A program made the translations under genes and the position numbers. From Cerrena zonata (lineage: Eukaryota; Basidiomycota; Agaricomycetes; Polyporales; Cerrenaceae), in contig JASBNA010000010.1 of NCBI GenBank assembly GCA_038087015.1, forward strand, positions 558,001-622,000: a DNA stretch of 64,000 nucleotides, in the 5' to 3' direction. The notes under the pieces were generated by a model. It saw only the letters and a list, made by a program, of their open reading frames with translations, ran no database searches and was not told the DNA's origin. This document shows, piece by piece, positions 46,415-61,364 of this stretch (position 1 is the first letter of the stretch; every line of letters starts with the position of its first letter).

Positions 46415-49400
46415 TGCCTTAGTGAGCTAATGCAAATTGGGAACTATACCGTACTCGAGGCTTGTAGTTTATATGCAACAAGAAAGTAACACAGCATTGC
46501 ATGTGATTGGCACCTTGGGACTGATTTGGTGAGTGGTGTCATAAATATACTCAAGACTTCGGTTAAGTGAACAAAACAGCCCATTTCGGAGAGTATTAGG
46601 CATTCCGTACTTGATGAGATGACTCGTGTGAAGCCGTCCTGCTGCCAGTGATACTCGCATGTAGCCGTGACGACGATAAAAGTGCTGGATCGCAGTCAAT
46701 GCTGAGAAATCGGTGAATACAACATATCAGTACTAATTTGGGAAGTACTGGAAGAACTTATGTCGAAAAATATTACTATTCATGGCTTTCCAGAAACCTG
46801 GGTCGATACTACATTTGATCGGTAATATCGCCCTCGAGCTTCACCAATCATTGACTAGTCACAAGGGCGGCGAACCGACCATTAGGAATAGAGAGAAGGT
46901 CCTAAGGAGACCCCCGGGTACACGATGTTCCTGACACAGAATATCTCAACAGTGGAAATCGACCAATTTCGACTGTAGAGATGTTTTGCGTCACGGCGTG
47001 ATCCCTCGGTACGGATCCAAAGTCGATCGGGCTTGTCATTAAAGACATAGTTAATAAAAACATCTTGTTATCACCACAACATTGAAGATACGTTTGATAT
47101 TCAAGGCATTGACTTGATATCGAAAAGAATTCATTGGAGTGTTACAACACAGGTGAGACTCTGGTAAGTAGCTCCACTGGTCATACAATTACGTTTGTAC
47201 TAACCCGGTGAAAACGAAATTGTGGGATTAGTTAGCTTTACGCGTCCTCGAAATTCCCTAGAACGAATAAGCCAAAGCGACAGAGTCGATACCGACTCCT
47301 GACCAACCTATCAATATGCATTTCGATAGTCTCGGAAGTAGAACGTCATCAATAGCATATATAATCGACGCCAGCTACTTGGCAACCTACAGACCAAAGT
47401 CCAGACCGCAAAACGGAAAAAGTCGACTCGACGTGGCGCTTTTTTGCCCAATAGAACATCTTTTGGCGCAATGATCGATGTCCAGAAACGGTGTAATCAG
47501 GATTCATGCCGGATGTCAACAATCCCAGCTTGAATTGACAGTTTAGAGGACATGGGGTAGAAATAGGACATTGAGGACGATAGGGGTAGGTGCAGTCGCA
47601 AGCTGAACGTTTTGTTCGCATGTCAAACTCGGACGTCGCTCCAAGATGTCTATTCTGTACCGTGCATGCTTCGTCTGTAGATCAAGGTTGCGGAGGCTTC
47701 CCGTGGAGAATTCGGGCAGTTAGCTACTTGAAGCATAACAGCAGTGTCTGGAACGTTCCAATAAGATGTAACATCAACGACCGACTTGGACATTCCAGAT
47801 ACCATCAAAGTAGAAAAGAGATGATGATAACTTACAGATATCCGTGTACAAACTTCTCTTCAGTATTCCTAGATACAAAATGATCACAGCGACGCGTGGT
47901 GTAGAGGATGGGTACCCTTTGTAACTTCTGGGAGTGTATGGTAGTCATGAACTAGACGTAAATGAAGACGAGGACTATTGAGATTGGATGTCGCATCGCA
48001 AAGGCTTTTCACCAGAAAAGATCGGTTTGTCTTCCACGAGACTGCATGTCTTAAGACTCAGGTTGTCAAATAGAGTTTAGTCCGGGTATCCTTCAATGAC
48101 ATCTTGAAGGCTCGGGTACGTATTCGATTTTTGGCGTTGATCGACCAAAAGTACTGTTGAGATTGTGAGGACACAGTTTACATACGATGTAGACGACAAG
48201 CATGTAGTGATATCAGCATCATCATGAGATAGGTTAGAGAGGAAGAGTACACCAGTGAGAGTTGTCGAGAAAGAATGGATCGGCGCCTCCAGTCGCATTT
48301 CGATCCCCTTTCCTCCATCAAGTCGTATTTGAAGTTCCCTCCTGTTATAGACTCTCAACCCCTATAAACGACAAGACATCTGAAGATCTGGCCGTTGGAT
48401 ATCTATCCTAGAACGTGTTCATAAGACTATTTCATTAACATTACCATCCAACATCTCGCCATTCGCAATACTAGCCGTACAACCCCTACCTACCACGTGA
48501 ATAGCAGCGTTCTATCCTCCTTTAGAAATGCCTTAGCTTTCACAGTATCGCTCCGAAGGTACACGGTAGAAATACTATGAACTGAGACCAACATGTGCCC
48601 CGAGCCGCTCACTGGCAAGCTCTCTACACGCACTCTGGCCCTATGACTCGCTCAAGTTCCGCACAAGCGAATGGTCCACATAACTTCAACATACCGTTTT
48701 AATCTCTGAATGGCTAGTCCGCGAACGATGCTCCCGGTGGGACGGTGGTCACTTGAATAGAGTCCAGATAGCGTGCTCTTCATCGTTATTGCAATGGCTA
48801 GTTAACGGAAGTAATGTCGTGGCAAAAAAGTAAATATCATCTCCAATTACTCTATATCCGGATGCAACTAACCTCAACATTCAAATATTGAAATTCATAT
48901 GTAATGACTTGATTGGGCGCAACCCGCTTCCACGAACGAATGACCTTGACAGCAGGGCGAAGTCATGCACTAGCCCTCATTGGTTGAACCAGCTCATCCT
49001 TTCTCTGCATAATCAGTATCAGGCCAAGATTCCATGTCTGGATAATCATGATTGTGGGTAGTTGACCTACCATAAGCCAGTACCATTTGGTGCTGCATAT
49101 AGGATATCAAGGATATGGATCAACGAAGGCCCGTTGCAATACCTATATATATAATGGCCTAAATTTGCGTTGATCTTCCATGACTAGCCTTGTTGATTGA
49201 TCTTTGCACGTTACTGCATCACCTACCTACCCTATCACGAAACTGTCAACCTAATGTTGGGTGGCGCTGCAAATCCCCCTTCTTGTTCGCCGAACCAAAC
49301 TTCTGTGGCGCCTCGAAAGGCCTCGCTCGTCGTAGAATATTTACTCGACTCTTAAGCTTGTGGGCTTCTTATTGCATTCATATCTCTTGGTCCAGCCATC

Positions 49401-49505
49401 CACGGAGCCCAATCGAAAGTTTTGTCAACGAAAGGTTCGAGCATGCGATCATGAATGTCTGATTACCAGGATACTCATTGATTGAACCATAACGCAGATA
49501 TCCCC
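46415..49505. other. Gene-poor 3.1 kb
   Basis: No confident gene. A minus frame at 47349-47621 is Cys-rich at its start and one at 48077-48358 is moderately protein-like (RLEAPIHSFSTTLTGVLFLS), but neither has family support or clear splice partners. No tRNA or rRNA feature was recognised. Confidence 0.4.
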
Positions 49506-49506
49506 T

Positions 49507-49513
49507 TATATAT
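49507..49513 (+). promoter_or_regulatory. TATA box of GH76 copy E
   Basis: TATATAT lies 78 bases upstream of ATG 49585, followed by a pyrimidine-containing leader. Confidence 0.35.
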
Positions 49514-49584
49514 CTTTCACATACCGTGTGTAAGTTGATGAAGGCCGACATCACCTCTGCTCACGCTTGTAATACGAACCCATC

Positions 49585-52196
49585 ATGCATCCGTCTCCCA
49601 TTCTACGCTCCTCTCTCATGCTCTACTTGGTCTTAAGCGTTTTATTCGCCCTAGTCTATGCACAAGACTACTCCATTCCTACACAATGGGCTGTAAGCAT
49701 CGTTATCCAACTTTCGATGTCCAAGATCTTACTTTTTTCTAAAAAAGAACACCACGTCCTCTCTCAGTCGAGATGCCAGGGCTCAATTAGCCAAACGATT
49801 ATACAACACAGTCAATTCTAGCCATCAAAATAGCGGCCAGATTCTTAGTGCGATCCAATAACGTCAAGTTATCATAGACAAGCCGTTGACGTTTGTAGGT
49901 CTTGGATTGGGACAGAATGCAAACCTGCTCTCCGCTACCGTTATCTACGACTCAATCGTGCCCGATAGTCAAACAAACAACTATAATGTGACGTCTGACA
50001 TTTTCTTACAAGCCATATCTCTGCTCATTCCCGCGTGAGTAGCAAGTGTTTTTTTTATCATAGTTAATAGGAGCGTTGATGTATATTCAGTCAGGGTGTA
50101 TGTTTCCGTTATTACTGACGTCTAGCTCTTCTGACTATCAAGTATTGCTCGTACAGCAACAGCCTTTTAGTAATGATCCAATGTGAGTATATAGGACAGT
50201 CATTAACGATACTTTTGACAAGGTTGATTCCTTAGGATGTGGGGTCTCACGGCCGTCTATGCGTATCGAGCGTACCAACAACCATCTTTCCTTACGTACG
50301 CGAAAGAAATCTGGGAGGGCTATACTCCATGGGTGATCTCCGAGGCAGATGCTGCAAAGGGATCTCATCCATTGAGGAATTTTCACGTTTCCGTCTGAGT
50401 GTAACGGCAGTAAGTTAAAGGCTTCACATTACTGTCTGATTTGTGAACTAAACTCATTCATTTTCCGAAGCTTCTGTTGCTGGTGGCGTATTCTGGGTAG
50501 GTATCAATATGCATAAACCATAAACCATATTAGAGTCATGCTGATACGTCTGAGAAAGCAAATACGCCCTGAGGATGAGGGTTCAGGTGGTATTATTGCT
50601 GGGGGTGAAGGGTAAGTACCTATCCTAACATGGTTGTATCCAAATAGACACTAATTATCTACAGGGCTTACATGGCGTATGATCATTCCATTACATTAGC
50701 CCGAGCTATCCATGCTGATCTTATTCCCTTAGGCTGTCTGCGTATTTATACGATATCACTGACAATCAGACCTTTCACGATGCAACAGTCATCACATACA
50801 GCTTCATCAACTCTCATCTCTTCAATAACACTGGAAACTATGTGACTGATTCTTTCGACGTTTCAACATGCGTGGGCGATGATCCCCTTGTGATGACCTA
50901 TAACACAGGATTATATCTCGAAGCACTCAGTGTTTTTGCGAATAAAACATCTAATTCGACACTTGTACAAATGTGAGTCTACATTAAAATCGACATGCAC
51001 CTGTCCTTTAAACCGGATTCCTATTCGTAGAGCGGATCAACTTGCTTTGAGTGCTATCAAGTCGCCATCATGGACGAACACTACCAGCGGCATACTTACA
51101 GACACGCGGGGTAAAGCAATAAATTCGGGCACATTTAATGTATATGTACTCACCATATTGCTACTACCTTTGATAGCCCCTGCCAACGTTTCTGATAACT
51201 CGCACTCTGATACTGCATACAAAGGTGTGAATATTTTTATGCTGTGTTTTTTCCTTGATCCTTATCCTCACAGGTATGCTCGTACGAGCTCTGTACGAAC
51301 ATTGGTCCCGTAGCCCTCCTAACTCCGACATTGCCAATCTGATAAAAGCATATTTGATGCTCCAGGTAAGCGCTTTATACTGCCTCCTGTGCGTTAATCC
51401 TTGCTGAAACGCTCTGTTAGTACAATGCCGTATTGAACAATGCTCGATACCCTGGTACAGATTACTATGTTCAGAGTTGGACTGGTCCTCCTGTTCCATC
51501 CATGCTTCCATGGGGCCAGCTAGCTGCGGCTGATGTTCTCAATTCTGCGATTGGTCTGGCAGCCGATCCATCTCCGATGTCAGTCTATTTATGTATCTTT
51601 AGTTGTCTTCGACATGTTGACGAGATTGCCTTGAAGACCTATTCCGTCGTCAAGTGCTCCCGGACCCCTCAACACTTCGCCTTCTCCCTCTAATGCGCGT
51701 TCCCACTCTCTGGGACCAATCATCGGTGGTGTAGTGGGTGGAGTCCTTCTCGTGGTCCTAATAAGCGTTGTAATCCTCGTCATCCGCTACCGGCGCCGAC
51801 GTGATATCAAGTATAAGCAACAAATACAGGCAGGAGCTGAATATATCTCGAATCCATTCCCCCCACCACTTCCTATTATCGGTATTTGAACATTTCTTAC
51901 TTCTGTCCAAGCTTATGGCACTCATGATTCTATTCACAGATTATTTCAATTCTTCGAAAGTGCGAGGTGAAATACAAGAACCTCCAGCTCCGGCTCTTCA
52001 GGAAGAACCTATAGATTCCGTTCAGCCTCCGATGCCTCAACTCCCCCAGTCCGCCCCTGCTGCAAGTAACAGTCCCTCTCGAGATAATATTGAGGACCTA
52101 GTTTATCGTTTGAACCGAGCTGTGGCCAGATTACCTCCTCGAAGTGTGGATGGCTCGCTGACTACTGCGCCCCCTCGATACGAAGCTTTTGTATAA
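49585..52196 (+). CDS. GH76-like membrane protein, copy E (one frame shift)
   Basis: Start ATG 49585 (HPSPILRSSLMLYLVLSVLF, then ALVYAQDYSIPTQW). Ectodomain blocks: NTTSSLSRDARAQLAKRLYN, SNDPMMWGLTAVYAYRAYQQ, SVAGGVFW, LSAYLYDITDNQTFHDATVI, YNTGLYLEALSVFANKTSNS, MLVRALYEHWSRSPPNSDIA and PWGQLAAADVLNSAIGLAA. A transmembrane helix (GGVVGGVLLVVLISVVILVI, about 51727-51786) and RYRRRRDIK follow. The tail has NPFPPPLPIIG and ends PPRYEAFV. In the WG-domain exon one extra base (near 50384, in AATTTTCACG) turns the expected FTFPSECNG into a premature TGA at 50396. Everything after it is conserved, so this is a recent lesion or a sequence error. Sister of copy F (62674-64000). Confidence 0.78.
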
Positions 52197-52842
52197 CTAT
52201 TTGTACGCTCTCGGTTGGAAGAAGACGAATAATATATGTATACGCTACGCAATGACTAAACAGCCCTTACGTTACGCTGCTACGAATCGAGGTGAAATAT
52301 TATACCATTCGCTGCGAACACTGAGAACCAGTGAGAAGGGCTTCTGCTACAGAGATCAGGACATCGTTTTGCAAATTGGAATAGGTATAACTCTATCGAA
52401 GCTACTGAACGTTCTAGACCTTTTCAATCTAAATTTCTGGCCCGCCGGCAACACGAATGACTAGATTTCTGGGAGTCAGGCTTCTGAGACGTATGTTCTA
52501 AATCCAATAACATCCAGCTGTGCGTTGTATATGAACTTCTTACATGACTACGCGGGAGCATCATCTCGTGAACTCGTAATACGTATGAGTCATACACTGG
52601 CCCGAACAGTGACAAAATCGATCGACTCGGACGGCCTCATCTCAGCATCCTCGACGAGTAGCTGACATCGACTCATGGAGTGTTACCGAAGATCAGTTCT
52701 ATGAATTCCACATTTCAAATCGCTAGTCGCCTAGGACAGCAAATGTCGGTAGAGTAACGATACAATTTATCTTATCCTTATAATACATACACTCCGCAGC
52801 CCCTCTGGCTCTACGCCAACGATTGCCGAGTACATATGATTG
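52197..52842. other. Intergenic, nothing recognised
   Basis: Space between the convergent GH76 copy E and the minus-strand small membrane protein. Short open frames have no support. Confidence 0.35.
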
Positions 52843-53310
52843 TCATTTCTCTTGATGGGGAACCAAAGTACTTTGCCCCCCTTCATCATACGGAGGCAGA
52901 CCCGGATCTCTGGTCTCGATGGGAGAGGTTGCGACCAGTGCAGGAATGGGAGGCACGACTCGGACCATCCGAGTCTGGTCGCCGTGATGTGTATAGCGAG
53001 GGAGCTCATCAGCTCGTACTCCGCTTTGCGGTGTCATCTCGATTCCATCTTGAAGGGAGAAGGCGTTCCATCTCAATGCTCGTGGATTAAACCGATACCT
53101 CGGTTTTCGTGTCGGTGTATAGGATTGGCAGCATATGAATCTACCTCGAATCAGGACACCAACCACCACAATCAACAGAAGCAGTACCAGACAAATAACG
53201 ATTGCCGCTATTATATCTGGACTGAGGCCACTGTTTCCTGAAGAGTCTCTTGGACAGTGGGTTGAGCGCGTGGACTCTAAGGGAGGGCTAGATACCAGCA
53301 GGATAAGCAT
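52843..53310 (-). CDS. Small single-pass membrane protein with LPxY tail motifs
   Basis: 155 residues in one exon from ATG 53310. A short N-terminal segment of about 30 residues (LILLVSSPPLESTRSTH...) precedes a strong transmembrane helix (IIAAIVICLVLLLLIVVVGV). A cytosolic tail of about 95 residues follows, containing CCQSYTPTRKPRYRF, DELPRYTHH and PGLPPYDEGG. The LPRY and LPPY motifs match the LPxY/PPxY type that binds WW domains. No known family. It lies between two GH76-like genes whose tails also end in PPxY. An upstream exon encoding a fuller ectodomain cannot be excluded. Confidence 0.5.
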   Translation of the reverse strand: MLILLVSSPPLESTRSTHCPRDSSGNSGLSPDIIAAIVICLVLLLLIVVVGVLIRGRFICCQSYTPTRKPRYRFNPRALRWNAFSLQDGIEMTPQSGVRADELPRYTHHGDQTRMVRVVPPIPALVATSPIETRDPGLPPYDEGGQSTLVPHQEK

Positions 53311-53634
53311 TGTGGTTTCATATATCGTGTATTAAGTATTCACTAGAACATGGATTGCTGCTGTAGATTAGCACAGTTTGAAGAAGACGATGCCTCAGTT
53401 TCCAGATATCCTGCCGGATATGATATGATTTTCTAGTAATCTGTCAGAGAGCTACAACACGAGTATTCAAAAACATCCCCAACCTTTGCATAATTTGTGA
53501 CTTGAACTAGTAAATACGGAAGGCCGGCCAGAATACAACCAAGCTGCCTTGAGATCGAGCCTAGCTCATGCCTGTAGCCTCTTTGGGGAATATACATGGC
53601 CACCACTGTCATCGGGTTAACTAAAATTATGAAA

Positions 53635-54006
53635 ATGGTCCGCCTTAATCACATCGGTCTTACCTTCGTATGGTTCGTCTCTAACGCCGCCGCCACGACG
53701 GTAGTGACCTTCGAACGGGCGAACCTTAGCAAGCAGCGAGCCAGCAACGAGTATCTGTCAGCATCCTCAGACTGTTCGTCGAGCATGGGAAAGAATTCAA
53801 ATAGACTAGATCTATTTTTGGCCTGTCGTCCGGGAGAAGGTCATGATTGCTGCGCGGGACCGTCATGTGGGCCGATTATTTATGTCATGATAAAACACCC
53901 AGACATCCTTGTATTGGATGTAATCCCGTTGGCTAACCCACACGTCTGGGATCCTTGGAGCAAGAAGAGTTTCATCCCCGTGTTATCGTTTCAACAATCA
54001 AATTAA
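53635..54006 (+). CDS. Possible small secreted Cys-containing protein
   Basis: ORF of 123 residues from ATG 53635; in-frame ATGs at 53596 and 53629 extend it to 136. The N-terminus MVRLNHIGLTFVWFVSNAAA resembles a signal peptide. The middle holds a Cys cluster (CRPGEGHDCCAGPSC). No intron, domain or paralogue was seen. It could be a secreted effector-like protein or a chance ORF. Confidence 0.3.
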   Translation: MVRLNHIGLTFVWFVSNAAATTVVTFERANLSKQRASNEYLSASSDCSSSMGKNSNRLDLFLACRPGEGHDCCAGPSCGPIIYVMIKHPDILVLDVIPLANPHVWDPWSKKSFIPVLSFQQSN

Positions 54007-54179
54007 TTGCCAAAGTCAGATTACAGCGGCATGAGCTGTTGGCAACAATCAACAAAGTTCGATGACAAATACATAAAAACGCGTTAAAGCTAAATACACA
54101 TCTCATCGTAGTCAAAAAGTACATACAGCGTGGGTGCGACATACAGATACATTCAGGTCAATAAGGTTAAATCGTAAGG

Positions 54180-56617
<2,438 letters not shown>

Positions 56618-58580
56618 AGCTGCACTTGTGACAGACAACCAAGGCTGGTGGTTGGGGTCGACGAGAGCTCAACACCCGACTCAAACGTTTTTATGGTGCT
56701 CCACCGAACAACGGACAACAGGATGAAACCAATGATGGCTCATGATTTTCAGCGGGGATGAAAGAACAGCGGCCGGTGTGCAAGGAAATCGGGACTGGAA
56801 GACGTCACGAGAAGAATATGAGTACCTGAAAAGAACATAGAACATTGATTTGTGAGAGAAATTTATATTTGAAAGCGTGGAAATGTACTAACAGGCAAGA
56901 AATCTCAGCACCGGGCAAGGCATTTAGACCTTGGCGAGCGCGATTGCTCCGTTCCTGGTTGGTTTGAAACCGCACCATATGAGCATGGAGCTTGGATTTC
57001 GCTTCTGAACCACATAACAGGCTGTCATGAGAGATAGAAGACCATATGAGATCATCAGTAATAGGGGACAGACGGAAAAAATGCGGCCAAAATGAAATAA
57101 TGATAGTGACCAGTAGCAACTCTGGGAAAGACAACAGAAGCGACCTGTCAAACCCCTCTGACACGATAATAATGATATTCCTCCGGTCTCAGTTCCCGTA
57201 ATGAATGGAAGTGAAGAGACGTCGCAATTTGTATTGACAGCTGAGACGAGAAGCATATGTGTGTTCACATCAGGAGGACGTTACAAGGGACGTCATGTGA
57301 AGAAAGCAACTGAGTTGATCTATGCGGCTGAAAAGTAGTCAACACAGCTTCGGGGAACAAAACACTTGTACTCCGCGTCGTACCACTGTTTTAACGGACC
57401 CAAGACCCCATCTTGTGAGAGGGCAAGAACAGAGCAAGAACAACAGTTAAACCACGAGGCTTCGATGTAGTGGCGCTGTGGTAAAGACGCTGACTGGATA
57501 TGGGAACAATTGGGTAATGCTGAGTTTCAAACGAGGTACATCTATTCTCGTGACCTCTATCCTTGGATCTTAATTGTCCAGATGACCTAAAAGTGAGCGT
57601 GTTAATGTATGTTACCAACTTTATAATTTCTATATTGAGAGAAACTCACATAAGAAAGTCGATCTACTTCAGGGCGGACCACTTGATGGGCTGATCACTG
57701 ATCCCATTGCTTAAAAATGGCACGGGTTCGTAGAGCCTAAATGTGAGTACTTACTATTAATATGACGCAGACAACGGCATTGCGTATCGAACCAACCATT
57801 TCTCCTGTGTTACCATGAGTAACGGAGAGCCCGGTCCCGAGACTCATAGAGGCCGTGATCTATGGCTGCAAGCCAAGATGTGCAGTCTGATCTGCGGCAT
57901 CATGAATCTCAAAAATTGATGGAAAACTGCACTTGGCGGTGAAGGGAATTATGAACTGAGACCCTGAAAGGACCCTGAACAAACAGTGGGAAGTTTGATG
58001 GGCCCACCGAAGTACACAAGCACACAAATTGGGCGACATAGGTCTGGACTCCTCCCTGTTTCGGTAATAAATCAAATGAGGATTTCTCCACTGTACATAC
58101 TGCTAACCATGCTATAAAATAGAGAGGGAAATATTTGAAGAGCGTGTTCTTCGGACCACAAGAGTTTGATAGACTGGGCGCACATAATGTGTGGGAATGA
58201 CATGGTTGGACACGCCACAGATGACCGATTTCGTCACTTGAAGGTAGAATTTGGTCTTAGAGAGAACATGGTTGTGAGTGCGATGCCTCCCTATGTAACA
58301 CGATATTCCGTTTAGTATTAATACGAAGCAGATGAAAAAAATACCACTTACTGTATCTTCAAACACCCGAAAAACCATACGATGTTAAGAGGACAGCCAG
58401 ATGGAGACACGCTAATGCATAGTCGTAATGCAGTTACCGTAAAACCCATTGATTTCAGACTATAGTAGTAGTACACATGTGAACGACACTAGATCTTCCG
58501 AGTCCTAAGTACCGGGCTACCAATGTAAAATTGTAAAAGCCGGGAGGATCCGGAGCCGCCAAGTCCAAGTGTTGTAGATC
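56618..58580. other. No assembled gene (hydrophobic minus-strand frames)
   Basis: Minus-strand frames at 56805-57164, 56924-57268 and 58112-58378 include hydrophobic stretches (LLLVTIIISFWPHFFRL; GIFFICFVLILNGIS). The latter looks more like an intron between VFRVFEDT and a following exon. They may be remains of a multi-pass membrane protein gene, but I could not join them in frame. Confidence 0.3.
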
Positions 58581-58584
58581 GCAT

Positions 58585-58602
58585 CTTATCTTATCTTATC
58601 TT
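58585..58602. promoter_or_regulatory. Tandem GATA-factor sites
   Basis: CTTATCTTATCTTATCTT, which is three GATAAG sites on the minus strand, about 340 bases upstream of the BAG-domain gene start. GATA factors bind such sites in fungi. It could also be a chance microsatellite. Confidence 0.35.
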
Positions 58603-58942
58603 CAGTTATAACCCACTATTTCTTCAGCAGCTCAGCTCGACCTTGACTTGTTTCGTATGTTCAATACCTCGATGACACCACTGTACCGCTTGAATGTAGA
58701 GCCACTTCCTTAAGTACAGAACTCCTTAGCTACTCGACTGAGTCAGCTAGATTTACTAAGCTATACTAAATACAGAAGGCCGTTTCCATAAAAGTCAAAG
58801 ACCTCTCTAGAACATTCCCTGACTTTCAGTGCTTACTTGTTTTCATCCAGGGAGTTCTTCGATGTCTCTCGAACATCGACACGGGCAATATATAAATGTG
58901 AGTGTCCATAGCCCATTTTCATTACAATCACATCTGCTTACC

Positions 58943-60892
58943 ATGTATCACAACATCCCCTACAGCTTCTACCCAAGCTACTACTCACCTACTGACGGGT
59001 ATGCTCAGGCCCTCGCTGAAGAACGAGCAGCCCGAGACCAATATGTCAATGCGCTTCAGCAACAACAGGAAGCGAGAGATCGTGCAGCTCGTGCTAGGCT
59101 AGCCCGCCAGGCATACCACTCCCCCTACAATTCCTATTTGTCTTCGTCGGACGACGACGGAGACTTTGTCACTGGCTCTTCATCTCGGATGCCCTTCTCT
59201 GACCCATACTACGAGCCGGGTCTCCGCTCTTCTGGAGGGTTTGGTGCCTATGGCATGTCCCCGCAGCAGCAGCGACGTGCGCTGTTCGAAGACCAAAGAA
59301 GGAAGGAGCTGTTGGAGTTGCAGAAGGCCCGAGAACGGGAGCGGGTGATGGAATTGGTTGAGGAGGAGCGAAGAAAGCAGTTGATGGAAGAGGAGTTGAG
59401 GCGTCGTATCCGTGAGGAAGAGAGGCAGCGACGGGTACGGGAGGAGGAGGAGCTGAGAAGGAAGATCCTGGAGGAAGAGCGAGCGAATGTTGAGCAAGAG
59501 AGGCTTAGGCAGAGACGTCTCAGCGAGCTTGAGCAGCTCTACCGTGATCTTGGCTTCAGACCTACCACTCGTTCCCAACCCGCCGAACAGGTGAGTCAAC
59601 TTTTCGTCCGTCTTGTTGACTCTCGTACTGATTATTCTTCTTTCTAGCCCCTCAGACGTGCTCGGACCATGTCTCCTCCCCATCGTCACCCCTCTCCCCA
59701 GACGCAGCCTACACCAATTAGGATCAGGCACTCCCGAGCCTCGTTCACCATCCACCGAATCTGAAAGAGCTGCTAGTCCCAAACCCGAGCCACGCTCTTA
59801 CACCCCAGAGCAAGTCTCCGCCGCGCTCAAGATTCAGAACTTCTATCGTTCCCATTTCCCTCGCTTCAAATCACTGAAGACTCTCTCATCACTCCAATCC
59901 CATTTCGATGCACTCCGGTCCTCGTTCACCCTTCCCACCCAAGTCGATTTCAAACTCGACGCTTCGATTTCGAACGATAATATTCTTACTGTCCCCACTC
60001 ACTCGTTACCTCTCTCTTCCCTGGCTTCCCTCGATGTTGAAGAGTTGCCTACGATCCCCTCACTTGCTTACACCCCTACAAACACACCTCTTCATCAATA
60101 TTACGAGGAGCTAAATCGCCTTCTGACAAAGTTGGATGCGATTGAAAGCCAGGGGGATCGTCTAATCAGGGATCGAAGGAGGGAACTTGGCAAGGACAGT
60201 CGAGCGCGAAGCGGAAAGGGTCGATAGGTGGAAGGTGGCAGTTTGGAAATCGAAGGAAGGGTCTTCGGTCGCTGAGCCCTGCTACTGAGGCCGAAGAAAA
60301 AATGATCGTCGACGACACTTCTGCATTGCCCCCAGTTGTGGACGCTGTCTGTGATTCTTCGTCATCTCCTGACCTCGAGTCCCAGACTTCACCTCGACCA
60401 TCATCACTTGCCGAGGTCTCACCCTTACCCATCGAGGCTGAATCGGTCCCTTCCTCTTCCGAACCTCATCATATGCCTCCCAACGCACCTGAAGAACTCA
60501 CATCCCAGCCAAACGTTGAGATTCCGGGCTCACCACTACCATTCCCATCCAGCAATATTCTACCGAATCCGGACCTGCATACTAGTGTCCCAGAGTGTGT
60601 AGACGTTTCCGAGGAACCTTCATCCACTACAGTTCCTACACCGATCCCCATGGCCTCAGACATCTCCGATGAATTTGTAACGATCAACCTCACTACACCT
60701 GAAGGCAATCATGTTCCACTAGAGGTTCCCAAAGACGATGACGGGCTCAGCGATTCGGAGACTGTGGTGCATTCTCCCGTCTTGTCGCCCAAGAATGACT
60801 CGGAAGGTTCTGTTTTGAAACCCAAGGAAGACTCGCTGCTTCCGTTATTTGATAGGGATTGGAGGATATTCGATGAGTTTGTGATGATTTAA
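58943..60892 (+). CDS. BAG-domain protein with long coiled coil (two single-base frame slips)
   Basis: Start ATG 58943 (YHNIPYSFYPSYYSPTDGYA); an in-frame ATG at 58862 is followed by a GTGAGT and is probably 5' UTR. A Glu/Arg-rich coiled coil spans about residues 115-200 (e.g. EEERRKQLMEEELRRRIREE). Intron 1 is 59590-59647 and intron 2 59658-59721; together they restore the frame into SGTPEPRSPSTESERAASPK. Next come an IQ-like AALKIQNFYRSHFPRFKSLK and the BAG core HQYYEELNRLLTKLDAIESQ, then REAERVDRWKVAVWK. Two apparent extra bases (near 60186-60190 and 60277-60279) shift the frame within about 90 bases, after which an acidic Ser/Pro-rich tail continues to TAA at 60890. BAG domains are nucleotide-exchange cofactors of Hsp70, so a cytosolic co-chaperone role is likely. 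Confidence 0.75.
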
Positions 60893-61364
60893 TGTTCGTT
60901 TTTTTCCTCTAGTCTTCGTACCTTAATCTTACTGTATTCTATCTTCTCGAATTATCATGTTTTCTGCACTACATCTGTTTCTAGCCGCTCCTATTATGGA
61001 AGTATCGCGTTCGTGACTCATACTCATGATGGTAAGGAGTCGTCCCGTATCCTGAAGTTCAACACCCAGTATGATTTTCATAGAACACATACTATCATGT
61101 TGAAAGCGCAGCAGAGCAAGAACGTCTGAACAGACTTACTATAAACTCTAGTCTCCTTTACAGACCTCAAGAAGGAAGATAGTCGTTCCTTTCATTTTCA
61201 TTCAGGTTTCATGTCAAATGTGTATAAGTATTATGTAACTCAGTTGAGGTCACATGCTATTGTCGCGTCCGTGTCAGGCCAATGCCAGTGGCACCAACCT
61301 GGCCACACTATCTTTCAACCTTCAACTTCAAGCTTCAAGAGTAACGACGATTTCCTTCTTCAAT
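60893..61364. other. Intergenic, nothing recognised
   Basis: 3' flank of the BAG gene and promoter of the F-box gene. A TTCAACTTCAAGCTTCAAGA run precedes the start at 61365. No other feature. Confidence 0.35.

Noticed and set aside
47349..47621. Cys-rich small protein on the minus strand
   Set aside because: No signal peptide at the start, no splice partner, and only a short run of Cys; likely chance.
46415..49505. tRNA gene in the gene-poor stretch
   Set aside because: Isolated B-box-like GGTTCGA strings occur, but no paired A-box or cloverleaf could be built.
56805..58378. Seven-transmembrane-type gene on the minus strand
   Set aside because: Hydrophobic stretches exist, but exon phases could not be joined and one stretch looks intronic.
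58829..58942. Upstream start for the BAG gene
   Set aside because: The frame is open, but 58829 is not an ATG and the ATG at 58862 is followed by a GTGAGT donor. The segment is better explained as 5' UTR.
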